The notes: generated by a model from the letters alone, not told the origin. Positions 8,104 through 17,041 are shown, counted from the first letter of the stretch. The stretch: 64,000 nucleotides of DNA from Aureispira sp. CCB-E (GCF_031326345.1 NZ_CP133671.1:2170001-2234000), one strand, 5' to 3'. Translations and numbers: made by a program.

Positions 8104-9435
8104 ATGATTATGAAAATATTTTTTACCAGTTTTTTGGGGATGATAATAGCAACCATCAGCTTGGGGCAAGCTTGGGAAGTAACACCAATGGCAAATGCTC
8201 CCGAGCGAATAACCAATAATGCTGTTGCTGAAGGATTGGTAAACGGAGTGCCTTATATTTATACCTTTGGAGGATTGGATTCAACAAAGCTTTATTCTGG
8301 AATCCATTTGCGTTCGTATCGTTATAATACGAACACCAATGTGTGGGATACCATCGCAGTTTTACCTGATACGCTTGGCAAAATTGCAGCAGCTGCTAGC
8401 CGTGTAAAAGATAAAATATACATTATAGGTGGTTATCATGTTTATGCCAATGGGGGAGAAGCGTCGTCTAATAAAGTACATATATATGATATAAACAACA
8501 ACGTTTATTTGGCAGATGGAGCTAATATCCCTGTTGCTATAGATGATCAAGTACAAGCGGTTTGGAGGGATAGTTTGATTTATGTGATAACGGGATGGAG
8601 CAATACAGGAAATGTATCTTCCGTGCAAATTTACAACCCTACAACAGACACTTGGCAAGCAGGAACGGGGGTAGGTAATAATAATATTTTTCGTTCTTTT
8701 GGTGCCTCGGGGGCAATTATAGGAGATACGATTTATTACTTTGGAGGAGCTTCTATGGCAGGAAATTTTAATATTCAAGCTTATTTTCGAAGGGGAATTA
8801 TCAACCCAACCAACCCATCTCAAATCAGTTGGTCTAGCTTTAGTTGGATGGGAATGAATGGGTATCGAATGGCGGCAACAACAGCGTTGGGTAAGGTATT
8901 TTGGTTAGGAGGCTCTACTGTAACGTATAATTATGATGGAGTGGCTTATAATGGGTCTGGTGGTGTAGAACCTAATGGTAGGAGTCTCTATTATGATAAG
9001 TCAAATCATAGTTTTGATGTAGAGTATGGTTATAATTTGCCAATGGATTTAAGAGGCATAGGAAATGTAAGTGATACATTAAAATATTTGGTAGGAGGAA
9101 TGAAAACAGGGCAGATGGTTACGAATGAGACGCTTCGTCTAAGATTAAATGCAGATTCTATCACAATACCTACTTCTGTTGTTTCAATTCCAAAAGAAAG
9201 AATTGAATTTAGTTTATCTCCTAATCCAGCTACCCAACGTATACGAATTCAAACGACAACGGAAACTCTCAATTTGAGGTATCAGCTAATGACAACTTCT
9301 GGTGTTTGCCTAAAAAAAGGAACAATTTCATCCATAGATGCTTGGATAGATGTTTCTGATTTAATTGGTGGAGTTTATTTTTTACAATTGTTGGGAGATG
9401 AAAAAATTGGAGGGCAATTCGTTTTGATTCAATAG
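8104..9435 (+). CDS. Kelch-repeat secreted protein with T9SS type A signal
   Basis: This 443-residue protein has a signal peptide ending near ISLGQA, several kelch-type blades (for example IYTFGGLD, DKIYIIGGYH, DSLIYVITGW, DTIYYFGGAS, LKYLVGGMKT), and a C-terminal ~75-residue T9SS type A sorting domain (FSLSPNPATQRIRI ... GGVYFLQL). It should form a beta-propeller, cross the outer membrane through T9SS and be attached to the surface or released. The ligand is unknown. The start could be the ATG at 8104 or the second Met two codons later. The methyltransferase gene follows 17 bases after its stop, so the two may share a transcript. Confidence 0.85.
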   Translation: MIMKIFFTSFLGMIIATISLGQAWEVTPMANAPERITNNAVAEGLVNGVPYIYTFGGLDSTKLYSGIHLRSYRYNTNTNVWDTIAVLPDTLGKIAAAASRVKDKIYIIGGYHVYANGGEASSNKVHIYDINNNVYLADGANIPVAIDDQVQAVWRDSLIYVITGWSNTGNVSSVQIYNPTTDTWQAGTGVGNNNIFRSFGASGAIIGDTIYYFGGASMAGNFNIQAYFRRGIINPTNPSQISWSSFSWMGMNGYRMAATTALGKVFWLGGSTVTYNYDGVAYNGSGGVEPNGRSLYYDKSNHSFDVEYGYNLPMDLRGIGNVSDTLKYLVGGMKTGQMVTNETLRLRLNADSITIPTSVVSIPKERIEFSLSPNPATQRIRIQTTTETLNLRYQLMTTSGVCLKKGTISSIDAWIDVSDLIGGVYFLQLLGDEKIGGQFVLIQ

Positions 9436-9452
9436 ACACAAACTAAAAAGAT

Positions 9453-10025
9453 ATGAAATTAGAAATTGGTTGTGGAAAAAAGCCACGAGCAGGATATTTG
9501 ACTTGTGATATTCGCGATTTACCCAATGTAGATTATGTATGTTCGGCAGATCAATTGCCTTTTGAGAGCGGAACAGTAGATGAAGTTTATTCTAGGCACG
9601 TAGTAGAGCATTTTACGTTAAAAGAATTTTTGAAAGTATTAGCAGAATGGAATCGTGTTTTAAAGACAGGAGGAGTAGTGTATATTATTTGTCCCAATTT
9701 ACTATGGCACCTTCAGCAAATCATATCGGGAAGCCATGCTTCTTTTTATAGCAAAACTTCTGGTAGTAATGATCGATTTTGGGGAATGGGTAGTTTATTT
9801 GGTTGGCAACAAGATGAATACGATGTGCACAAGTTTGGGTACTACTTTGAGTTAATGAAAGATATCTTAATCGATTTTGGCTTTGCACAGGTGGAAGACC
9901 TAACCAATACAGGAAGAGGATTAGAAAATGAACCTTGGCACTTGGAAATACAAGCAGTTAAGCAAAAAGCAAGTCCTCAATATGAAGAGAGTAGGTTTTT
10001 TAAACACTTTGATGTAACCCATTAG
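9453..10025 (+). CDS. Class I SAM-dependent methyltransferase
   Basis: This 190-residue protein has the Rossmann signature at the N terminus (LEIGCGKKPRAGYLTCDIRD), then LPFESGTVDEVYSRHVVEHF and VLKTGGVVYIICPN, which are the SAM-binding motif I, the acidic loop and motifs III-IV of Methyltransf_11-type enzymes. The substrate is unknown; very similar small enzymes often sit in surface polysaccharide clusters, but none is seen here. It follows the kelch gene closely and is followed by a terminator shared with the convergent sigma gene. Confidence 0.85.
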   Translation: MKLEIGCGKKPRAGYLTCDIRDLPNVDYVCSADQLPFESGTVDEVYSRHVVEHFTLKEFLKVLAEWNRVLKTGGVVYIICPNLLWHLQQIISGSHASFYSKTSGSNDRFWGMGSLFGWQQDEYDVHKFGYYFELMKDILIDFGFAQVEDLTNTGRGLENEPWHLEIQAVKQKASPQYEESRFFKHFDVTH

Positions 10026-10038
10026 GATTTAAAATAAA

Positions 10039-10064
10039 GAAGCCATCTCCGTTTGAGATGGCTT
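10039..10064. terminator. Bidirectional stem-loop between convergent genes
   Basis: AGCCATCTC (10041-10049) pairs with GAGATGGCT (10055-10063) across a 5-base loop. Short T-runs occur on both strands, so it can end the methyltransferase on plus and the sigma gene on minus. Confidence 0.75.
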
Positions 10065-10100
10065 TAAAAAACTATTAGAGTATATTATATTTAATCTTGA

Positions 10101-10976
10101 TTAACCTAAGTAAGATCGTAGGTTATTCCTATTTGTTGACTTTCTTAATCTTCGAATTGCTCTTTCTTTAATTTGGCGAACACGCTCTCTGGTTAAATCA
10201 CAAAGGTACCCAATTTCTTCTAGGGTCATTGGTTGTTGACCATTCAAGCCGTAGTACGCACAAATAACATCCACTTCTTTTTTAGACAAGGTAGCTAAGC
10301 CGTTTTTGACCTCTTCTTTTAGCGATTCGTTCATTAAGTCACCTTCAGGTTCTTCGCCAGAGCCATCGTATGCTAAGGTATCTAACATGGTCATCGCATC
10401 GCTTCCAGATTCGCTTGTCATAGGAGCATCTACAGACACATGTTTGCCACTAATACGTAAAATATTACGTACCTCCTTAGGAGATAAATCAACTAAGTCT
10501 GCTAACTCTTCAACGCTAGGTTCTCTTTCAAATTGTTGCATGAAAGAATGATATGCTTCATTGATGCGATTGTTGCTACCAATTTTGTTTAGAGGTAAGC
10601 GAACTAGTCGAGCCTGCTCTACAATAGCTTGTAGAATAGATTGACGAATCCACCAAACGGCATAAGAAATAAATTTAAATCCTTTGGTTTCGTCAAAGCG
10701 TTTTGCAGCTTTAATCAAACCAACATTTCCTTCATTAATCAAGTCGATTAATGGCAATCCTTGATTTTGGTATTGTTTGGCAACAGAAATAACAAAACGC
10801 AAATTAGCTCTTGTAATTTTGTGCAATGCCTCCTGATCACCTTGGCGAATTCTTTTTGCCAAGATAGCCTCTTCTTCAGAATCAATCAAGCTGATTTTAC
10901 CAATCTCATTAAGATATTTGTCTAGAGATAAGCTATCTCTTTTAGTGATTTTTTGTGTGATTTTTAACTGTCTCAT
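10101..10976 (-). CDS. RpoD-like sigma-70 factor, paralogue
   Basis: This 291-residue sigma factor has region 1.2 (DSLSLDKYLNEIGKISL), region 2 ([35 protein letters not shown]), region 3 and region 4.2 with the -35 helix ([18 protein letters not shown]). It is clearly paralogous to the sigma gene at 20097: both begin MRQLKIT and share most of region 2. The 20097 copy fits the usual Bacteroidota RpoD better, so I take this one as a second, perhaps condition-specific factor (group 2). Its region 4 (DVICAYYGLNGQQPMTLEEI) differs from the other copy. Conserved region 2.4 suggests it can still read similar promoters. No anti-sigma gene adjoins it. Confidence 0.88.
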   Translation of the reverse strand: MRQLKITQKITKRDSLSLDKYLNEIGKISLIDSEEEAILAKRIRQGDQEALHKITRANLRFVISVAKQYQNQGLPLIDLINEGNVGLIKAAKRFDETKGFKFISYAVWWIRQSILQAIVEQARLVRLPLNKIGSNNRINEAYHSFMQQFEREPSVEELADLVDLSPKEVRNILRISGKHVSVDAPMTSESGSDAMTMLDTLAYDGSGEEPEGDLMNESLKEEVKNGLATLSKKEVDVICAYYGLNGQQPMTLEEIGYLCDLTRERVRQIKERAIRRLRKSTNRNNLRSYLG

Positions 10977-11210
10977 TTAGCTTTTTGTTTTGTGATGCTC
11001 CCTAAACTTTAAAACGAGATAAAACGAGAAAAAGTTTCATTTTTTTGCGCATAAATAAATATTTTAATAAGCAAAAAAATTAGACATTACAATGCCTATA
11101 CAATTCACTCTATTAATGTGAAAAGTACAGAATTGTTACCCATTTTTTGTTTAAAAGAAAGAAATTAGTATATGAAACACTAACTAGATTAGTTGTGGGA
11201 CGATTACTAT

Positions 11211-11870
11211 TTATAGTAGCAAATTTCTTACCGTTTTTGCATATTTAACAACTTCTTTTTTAGAAAAATTATCGAGCCATGGAATACAGCCCAAACAAGG
11301 TATTTTGGTATAGTTTAAAATGTATTTTTTTGACGATTCAGTAATAGGGCCATTAAAAATGATTCCAGCAATTGGGATGTTTCTTTTTTGAAGCGCATCA
11401 ATAGAACTAAGGGTATGATTAATAGAACCCAAGTAAAATTTTGCAACCAATACAACAGGCACATTAAATCGTTGGATAAGGTCAATAATTAAAAAATCAT
11501 CATTCAAAGGAACAAATAAACCTCCAGCTCCTTCTATAATCAAGTTATGCTTTGTATCAGGGATTTTAATAGAATGAAAGTCAATTGTGAGCTGATCTAC
11601 TTCAGCTGCATAATGTGGTGATGCAGGCGTATTTAAACGGTATGCTTCTTCAAAAAAATGACTCGTAGGATTACTTACCAGTTCTTGAACAGCATTGGTA
11701 TCTGTAAAATCTAATCCTCCTGCTTGTACGGGCTTCCAGTAGTCTGCTTGTAACGCTTCAACTAAAACAGCAGAAACGATCGTTTTTCCAACATCTGTAT
11801 CAATTCCTGTAACAAAATATTGCTTGCTTTGATTAGGTTTGATAGACGGTGTTTGCATATGTTTATTCAA
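11211..11870 (-). CDS. bioD: Dethiobiotin synthetase
   Basis: This 219-residue protein carries the BioD P-loop GIDTDVGKT (22-30), the catalytic Lys in WKPVQAG (Lys 46), and IEGAGGLFVP (111-120), which binds the diaminopelargonate carbamate and Mg. The reaction is ATP-dependent carboxylation and ring closure of 7,8-diaminopelargonate to dethiobiotin, the penultimate step of biotin synthesis. No other bio gene is in the window, so it is a lone copy here. Biotin is needed by the acetyl-CoA carboxylase subunit encoded at 49.5 kb. Confidence 0.92.
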   Translation of the reverse strand: MNKHMQTPSIKPNQSKQYFVTGIDTDVGKTIVSAVLVEALQADYWKPVQAGGLDFTDTNAVQELVSNPTSHFFEEAYRLNTPASPHYAAEVDQLTIDFHSIKIPDTKHNLIIEGAGGLFVPLNDDFLIIDLIQRFNVPVVLVAKFYLGSINHTLSSIDALQKRNIPIAGIIFNGPITESSKKYILNYTKIPCLGCIPWLDNFSKKEVVKYAKTVRNLLL

Positions 11871-11877
11871 TTAAGGA

Positions 11878-11920
11878 TAAAAAAAACAGTTAATACATGG
11901 TGAAGGTACTAACTGCTTTT
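11878..11920 (-). terminator. Stem-loop terminator after the barrel-fusion gene
   Basis: CAGTTAATA (11887-11895) and TACTAACTG (11907-11915) pair with one G-U. A run of A before the left arm gives a T-run on the minus strand, ending the operon that starts at 14161. Confidence 0.7.
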
Positions 11921-12001
11921 TAAAATAAATTGTTGTTCGCAAAATCAAAATGTTAATTTTTTGAACTTAATATATAAACTGCTATAAATCATTTTCTTTG
12001 T

Positions 12002-13561
12002 TTACAAAGCTGTTTTTATTCCGATATTAACACTAAAAGAACTAATGTAATCTTTGTTTGCTCCAGAAGGTGTCACAGCATGTCGATAAGACGGAAGAAT
12101 GTACAAACTAATTTTATCTCCTAATTGACGCTCCAAGCCCAAGCCACCTCCAACAGATAAAAAGGCATTTTGATTTATTAAACCACCTTCAAAGGCACCT
12201 CTATCAAAATTGTTAGAATTAAGATCTTCTTTTAAACTAATGCCATTAGCGTTTGAAGTTTGAGAACCTGTATAAGTTCTGCTACTAATAACATTCGCAA
12301 CGATACCTGCTGTCGCATAGATTTTCCATTTTTCACTTTGGAAGAAAGTATACTGGACATCTACTGGAACTTCTAAAATAACTAGGTGACTTGTTTTGGA
12401 CTGATCAATTTCATAAACACGACCATCAATAAGCTTGTTGTCGATTAATAATACTTCATTGACATCATACTTATTATAAGCAACCATAGCACCTGTTTTG
12501 AGAGCAAATTTACGAGAAAGTTCATTCGTAAATGTTAACCCAGCTCCATATCCAACACTCGTTCCACCCATGCTAGTGGCAAAATTAGAACCAATACGAG
12601 CAACAGCGCCGATATAGCTCTTACCTTTGAATGGCAACTCCAATTTTGCTTTCTTTAGTTCAAAAATAGGATCTGTTGTTTTGATACCACCCTTGACATC
12701 AAGGGTTGGAATTTGTAGGATAGAAAATCGACTACGATTAGTTTCTTTTTCTGTTTCATTTCTTTTAGTCGTATTTTCTATCCCTGTTAATTTATTAGTA
12801 ACATCATGATTAGTTGTTGCATTTAGCGTATTAGCTGTACCATCTTCACCAGTAGAACCGTTGTTGTTGGTCTGATTCGGTACCTCGTTGCTGTTAGATG
12901 CTGTTGTCACAACTGAAGATGTTTGATTGTCATCAGTAACTACATTGGTTGCACGAGATAGATTGGATTCTTTTGTTTTTGTGGCAGCCAATGAAGGTGT
13001 ATCAAAACTAGGATTGTTATTAGAACTATTATCACTAAAATTATCACTAGATGCTTTCCCCACCGTGGTAGTGGCAGACTCATGAAATGCCTGTGGGGCA
13101 TTAATATCGTTAGATAGAGTTGATGCATCTTTTTCTGGCATTTGGAACGTACTATTTTGGTCTTTGTTAGTAGTAGCGTTATCCAAATCAGCAGAAGGAG
13201 TTAGTGTAGTTGTTTGATCATAGTTTTGGTTTGAATGAGTATGTGGTGTTTGGTTTGAATTTAAATTGAACAGGGTAAAGAGTAACAAGGCCATAACGCC
13301 AACTTCTGTACTTTTTAGCCACCAAATATGTGGCAGCAAATCTCGTTCTTTATCCAGCTGTTTCTCTAGCCTTATCCAATCGTTTTTGTCAAAAGGAACC
13401 TCGTAATCTTCTAATGCGTCCTTAGCAACTTGGTCTATAGATGACTCTGTACGCAGTTTGTTTTGTAGATCTGCCCAGTCCATTGGGTCAAACTCTACCT
13501 CGAAGTTCTCGAAGGCTTCCTGAGCAAGTTTGTCTATGTTATCAAAATCTTTATTTTTCAT
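12002..13561 (-). CDS. Predicted trans-envelope protein: cytoplasmic repeats, TM, linker, outer-membrane barrel
   Basis: This 519-residue protein has an unusual layout. Residues 9-36 and 43-70 are two copies of a helical motif (AFENFEVEFDPMDWADLQNK and ALEDYEVPFDKNDWIRLEKQ). A single membrane helix lies at about 84-101. Residues 102 to about 310 are a Ser/Thr/Asn/Asp-rich linker of low complexity. From about 315 to the end, amphipathic strands fit an outer-membrane beta-barrel of the PorT/OMP_b-brl type, ending in a strand (SFSVNIGIKTAL). It follows the ECF sigma gene by 12 bases, so the N terminus may act as its anti-sigma or partner. There is no cleavable signal peptide; the helix would be the anchor. 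The anti-sigma role is inferred from context. Confidence 0.7.
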   Translation of the reverse strand: MKNKDFDNIDKLAQEAFENFEVEFDPMDWADLQNKLRTESSIDQVAKDALEDYEVPFDKNDWIRLEKQLDKERDLLPHIWWLKSTEVGVMALLLFTLFNLNSNQTPHTHSNQNYDQTTTLTPSADLDNATTNKDQNSTFQMPEKDASTLSNDINAPQAFHESATTTVGKASSDNFSDNSSNNNPSFDTPSLAATKTKESNLSRATNVVTDDNQTSSVVTTASNSNEVPNQTNNNGSTGEDGTANTLNATTNHDVTNKLTGIENTTKRNETEKETNRSRFSILQIPTLDVKGGIKTTDPIFELKKAKLELPFKGKSYIGAVARIGSNFATSMGGTSVGYGAGLTFTNELSRKFALKTGAMVAYNKYDVNEVLLIDNKLIDGRVYEIDQSKTSHLVILEVPVDVQYTFFQSEKWKIYATAGIVANVISSRTYTGSQTSNANGISLKEDLNSNNFDRGAFEGGLINQNAFLSVGGGLGLERQLGDKISLYILPSYRHAVTPSGANKDYISSFSVNIGIKTAL

Positions 13562-13573
13562 TCTATATCTTTG

Positions 13574-14161
13574 TTATTTGTAAAGTTCTGTTAGTAAAAC
13601 TTTCAATTTTGCGCGAGCTTTTACCAAATTGGACCTTGAAGTACTTTCAGAAATTCCCAATTGATTCGCTACTTCACGGTGAGAATAACCCTCTATGGCA
13701 TAAAGGTTAAACACAGCACGATAAGAAGGAGGCAATGTTTGAATAACGGAAAGAATTTCTTTAGCAGAGTATTTACTAATAGCATCTTCACCTGTTGCTG
13801 TTGTATTGGATGCGTATTCTATGTCTTCTGTTCTATGACGAATTGCTTTTCTATAAAAATCAATCGAGGTATTAATCATAATCCTTCGAATCCAACCTTC
13901 TAAGGATGTACCGATTTTGTAGCGTTGCAGATAACGAAAAACTTTAATAAAACCTTCGTTAAGAATGTCTTTAGCATCTTCGGAGTTATTAGAGTAGCGC
14001 AAACAAATTCCCATCATTTTTCCATAATGTTGTTCGTAAAGTTGTTTTTGCGCCCAACGTTCTTCTGCTAAACAACCTGCAATCAGTTTAGCTTCATTAG
14101 AGCTAGACTGAACGTCTTTTGCGGTATGTTCTGTCGTTGAAATATTCAAAGCAATTGCCAT
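13574..14161 (-). CDS. ECF-type RNA polymerase sigma factor
   Basis: This 195-residue protein has sigma region 2 (RWAQKQLYEQHYGKMMGICL, then DAKDILNEGFIKVFRYLQRY) and region 4 (LPPSYRAVFNLYAIEGYSHR, then LGISESTSRSNLVKARAKLK), joined by a short linker and lacking region 3, as in extracytoplasmic-function factors. It is the first gene of a two-gene operon with the membrane-barrel protein 12 bases downstream. Its regulon is unknown. In Bacteroidota such factors control envelope stress or T9SS genes, which would suit this envelope-rich region, but that is inference. Confidence 0.92.
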   Translation of the reverse strand: MAIALNISTTEHTAKDVQSSSNEAKLIAGCLAEERWAQKQLYEQHYGKMMGICLRYSNNSEDAKDILNEGFIKVFRYLQRYKIGTSLEGWIRRIMINTSIDFYRKAIRHRTEDIEYASNTTATGEDAISKYSAKEILSVIQTLPPSYRAVFNLYAIEGYSHREVANQLGISESTSRSNLVKARAKLKVLLTELYK

Positions 14162-14343
14162 ATTTGGATAATTTATTCTTAGGAGTTCAAATAATATTTT
14201 AGGTAGTGTAGAATGTTTAACGTATAGTACTATCTGTTTTAATTCAAAAAATATTTTTAAGTCTCCACATATAAATATAAGAATCTTTGTTTACAAAACG
14301 AACTTTGTGAATTGAATGCTGCTTCTCAAGAATATTTTTTTTC

Positions 14344-14387
14344 AAAAAAAATAAAAAGTCATTCTGTAAAATAATAACAGAATGACT
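14344..14387 (-). terminator. Stem-loop terminator after the first GldN-like gene
   Basis: AGTCATTCTGT (14357-14367) pairs perfectly with ACAGAATGACT (14377-14387). The A-rich left flank makes a T-run on the minus strand. The remaining gap to 14161 is A/T-rich promoter DNA for the ECF operon. Confidence 0.85.
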
Positions 14388-14427
14388 CTCACGCTTTTTT
14401 TATTAAAAATAAAAATCTATCAACTGT

Positions 14428-15516
14428 TTATTCATTAGGTTTTTTATAAAACATGGGACCAGAATGTAGGAAGTTTTTGTGGTTGTCGTAACGTTTTAAA
14501 AGAGGCGCAAAGGCAACGAGTCGAATGCTGATGTTTTGAGTGTCTTCATTCCAAATCCAATCTTGAACAATGCGAATTGTATGCATGGTTTCAGGAGTAG
14601 GAGTATTGTTAATAACCGATACCTTTTCTTCAAATGTGACGGGATCAAAAGTAATTAGTGTATCGAGGCCACTATTGAGTTTTTTTATTTCTTGCGGGCT
14701 CATAGGAGTCATTTTTCCATAAGTATGATAAAGCTTAGATGTATTAGGTGTTTGAGTATAACGATATAGAATTTTGTTTAATATAGTTGCAAAACTATGA
14801 TTCCCTTTTATGACCGTCACTTCATCGGTATCTATAGAGCGTGTTAATCGTTTTGCCCAATTGATTGTAGCGGCGTTTAAATCTAGTTGTTCTGCAATAG
14901 CCTGCACAGACATCCAAAATAGGGGAGTTGTACTAATCAGTTTGCCCTCTTTGTCGTAAGAACTCAAAATGGGAGCAATAGCAATTGGAGTGAGACCTAG
15001 TTCATTGGTTTTTTCGTTATAATGTAAAATTTGCTTTACTCTAAATAGTTGAATTTCATTAATGTTGATCTTATTAGCAATAATTTGCATTGTTTTTGTT
15101 CCTTCGGGCTGAGATACAAAGGTGGTATCGTAGGTTGTTTCTTGGGTGATTTTGAGATAATCAGCATAACTCAAAGTAGTACTTAAAGAGGCATCTTTAA
15201 ACAAAGAACTAGAATTCTTTGACATATTTAGTATTTTTCGAGCCAAGGTAAGGTCGTCTAAGTTGATGTGATCACTAGAGGCTTGCTGGATTTTTAATGT
15301 ACTAAAGGTGCTTCTAGAAATGCCGTATTGTTTTTGCATCTTTTTTCTGCCTAAGGCAAAGTAATTGACGTTGGGCGTATAATCTGTGTATACCTCTGCT
15401 GCCCATGTGATATCTGAGTTGTCTAGTATATTATTGGTAGGGTGAAGTGCGGAAGATGGGAAGCAGTAAAAAGTGCTTAGTACTAGGGCAAAAGTAAATT
15501 TAAGATAGGTTTTCAT
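14428..15516 (-). CDS. GldN-like secreted protein, tandem copy 1
   Basis: This 362-residue protein has a signal peptide (MKTYLKFTFALVLSTFYCFP and on to about residue 23). Two segments share one pattern: VKQILHYNEKTNELGLTPIA followed by an LFW motif, and VQDWIWNEDTQNISIRLVAF near the end. The pattern (W-rich start, DTLITFDPVTFEE, then a strand pair ending in IAP, then LFW) recalls GldN/PorN of the T9SS ring complex, apparently present one and a half to two times. Similarity to true GldN is remote and no gldKLM genes adjoin, so a direct role in secretion is unproven. It is paralogous to the next gene on the same strand; each has its own terminator. Confidence 0.55.
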   Translation of the reverse strand: MKTYLKFTFALVLSTFYCFPSSALHPTNNILDNSDITWAAEVYTDYTPNVNYFALGRKKMQKQYGISRSTFSTLKIQQASSDHINLDDLTLARKILNMSKNSSSLFKDASLSTTLSYADYLKITQETTYDTTFVSQPEGTKTMQIIANKININEIQLFRVKQILHYNEKTNELGLTPIAIAPILSSYDKEGKLISTTPLFWMSVQAIAEQLDLNAATINWAKRLTRSIDTDEVTVIKGNHSFATILNKILYRYTQTPNTSKLYHTYGKMTPMSPQEIKKLNSGLDTLITFDPVTFEEKVSVINNTPTPETMHTIRIVQDWIWNEDTQNISIRLVAFAPLLKRYDNHKNFLHSGPMFYKKPNE

Positions 15517-15552
15517 AACAGCGAATAATTAAGTGTTTTAAAATGAATGATT

Positions 15553-15605
15553 ATTATTAGTAGTAGTTAGCTGTATTGCTACTGTGCGGTGTTTAGTTCG
15601 TGGAT
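15553..15605. repeat. Dispersed element fragment, copy H
   Basis: ATTAGTAGTAGTTAGC followed by GCTACTGTGCGGTG is the reverse of the AGTAGCA...GCTAACTACTA module seen at 45.6 kb and parallels the fragment at 34364. It lies in the gap between the two GldN-like genes. Confidence 0.5.
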
Positions 15606-15708
15606 AGTTTCTTAGTACTATCAGCGAAAGTCTACTTGGTTGTTACCAAGAGCAATAAAGAGCGTGCGTACTCATAACGCACCATTCAAATTTAGTTACA
15701 CGAACGAC

Positions 15709-15743
15709 TAAAAAAGGTCTCTTGTATTAAGACAAGAGACCTT
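15709..15743 (-). terminator. Stem-loop terminator after the second GldN-like gene
   Basis: AAGGTCTCTTGT (15714-15725) pairs perfectly with ACAAGAGACCTT (15732-15743). The preceding A-run gives a T-run on the minus strand. Confidence 0.9.
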
Positions 15744-15800
15744 ACATAATAGACTACTTTTTGCTGTTGATTCTAGACGGTTACTGTTGCTAAAAAGTAC

Positions 15801-16898
15801 TTATTCTTTTGTTTTTATATAATACATGGGAGCATGTTTAGTTTTGGCATCAGTTTGAGATGATATGGGGGCAAAACCAAGCGTACGAATTTGCATCTCC
15901 TGTGTTTGGGCATTCCAGTACCAATCTTGAATAAGTCGTACTTTTGTGGCGAAGTTTTTGGGAAGATTTCGATGAACAACATCAATACGCTCTTCAAAAG
16001 TATTTGGATCAAAAGTGACAACAGTATCCACAGCATCTCCAAAATTTTTGACAGCATCAGGAGAAAGCAGAGTTAGTTGTTTTTCTTTGGCGGCGTACAT
16101 TTTAGTTGAAGAAGGTTGTGTTTTATAATGTGCGACCATCTTATCAAAAACATCAGCAATACTACCTGTTCCTTTAATGGTATTGATTGTTTCGGAAGGA
16201 ACATCTTTTTTCAATCGTTTTGCCCAAGTAATCGTTGTTGTTTCCAAGTTTAATGCTTTAAAGGCTTCTTTTACAGGCATCCAAAATAAAACATCTTTGC
16301 GGACGTTTCTACGAAGAGAGCTTTTATTATAAATTGTTGCCACAGGAGCAATAGCGATAGGGGTAATTTGTAGCTGATTTTGGCTTTCGTTATACGTTAA
16401 TAGTTGTTTTACTCGAAACGTTTGTACCTCTTGAGGACGCAACTCATTCGTGTCAATTTTGACCATTTCTACATATGTTTCGGGATCAAAGGCCAAAACA
16501 GTATCAACTACTTGATAAGCTGCTGCTTTTGAGTAGGCTTTAGGACTTAATTTTTGAGTTAAATTTGCATCAGCATATGCATTTAAATGCTTAGATGTAA
16601 GTTGCAGAAAATGATTTGAAAGTAAGTGGGAGGTAGGTTGTAGCCAGTCTTCAAGGGGAGAAGTTTGTATTTTTAGAATTTCAAAAACATTATACTCCGA
16701 TGTTCCATAGAGTTCTTTGATTTGTGCGTCTACAGGTTCTTGAATAGTAATATTGGGCAAATAATCAACATAGACTTCTCCAGCCCAAGTAATGTCGGGA
16801 TTGGCTAATAGTTTTTCTGTCGTTGTCTGAAAAGCAAATAATTGAGCAGAAGTGTAGAATGAGAGTAGTAATACGTTAAAAATAGAAAACAGATTCAT
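15801..16898 (-). CDS. GldN-like secreted protein, tandem copy 2
   Basis: This 365-residue paralogue of the preceding gene has a signal peptide (to about AFQ, residue 24) followed by NPDITWAGEVYVDYLPNI, matching DNSDITWAAEVYTDYTPNV in copy 1. It shows the same two repeated blocks: FRVKQLLTYNESQNQLQITP with IAIAPVA and a following LFWMPV, and RLIQDWYWNAQTQEMQIRTL with GFAPIS. VDTVLAFDPETYVEM and VDTVVTFDPNTFEER show that the two halves of one protein are themselves related. Remote likeness to GldN/PorN is based on these patterns. It is probably periplasmic. The function is unproven. Confidence 0.55.
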   Translation of the reverse strand: MNLFSIFNVLLLSFYTSAQLFAFQTTTEKLLANPDITWAGEVYVDYLPNITIQEPVDAQIKELYGTSEYNVFEILKIQTSPLEDWLQPTSHLLSNHFLQLTSKHLNAYADANLTQKLSPKAYSKAAAYQVVDTVLAFDPETYVEMVKIDTNELRPQEVQTFRVKQLLTYNESQNQLQITPIAIAPVATIYNKSSLRRNVRKDVLFWMPVKEAFKALNLETTTITWAKRLKKDVPSETINTIKGTGSIADVFDKMVAHYKTQPSSTKMYAAKEKQLTLLSPDAVKNFGDAVDTVVTFDPNTFEERIDVVHRNLPKNFATKVRLIQDWYWNAQTQEMQIRTLGFAPISSQTDAKTKHAPMYYIKTKE

Positions 16899-16996
16899 GT
16901 GTTAGGTTTTATAAGTAGGTGTTCGGTGCTACTTAGCATGCAAGATTACGATTGAATTTTGTTGCTATTATGTGTTGAACAATTACTTAGAGTTAA

Positions 16997-17041
16997 TAAA
17001 AAAAGTCTATTTTGAAAGTAAGATTCAAAATAGACTTTTTT
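16997..17041. terminator. Stem-loop terminator after the TPR gene
   Basis: AAAAGTCTATTTTGA (17001-17015) pairs with the complementary stretch at 17025-17039. A- and T-runs on the two flanks allow termination in either direction; it follows the TPR gene on minus. Confidence 0.85.

Noticed and set aside
8362-8823. 153-residue open frame on minus inside the kelch gene
   Set aside because: It lies antisense to a well-supported gene and its composition (Ser, Arg, Ile, Cys rich) is that of a shadow frame.
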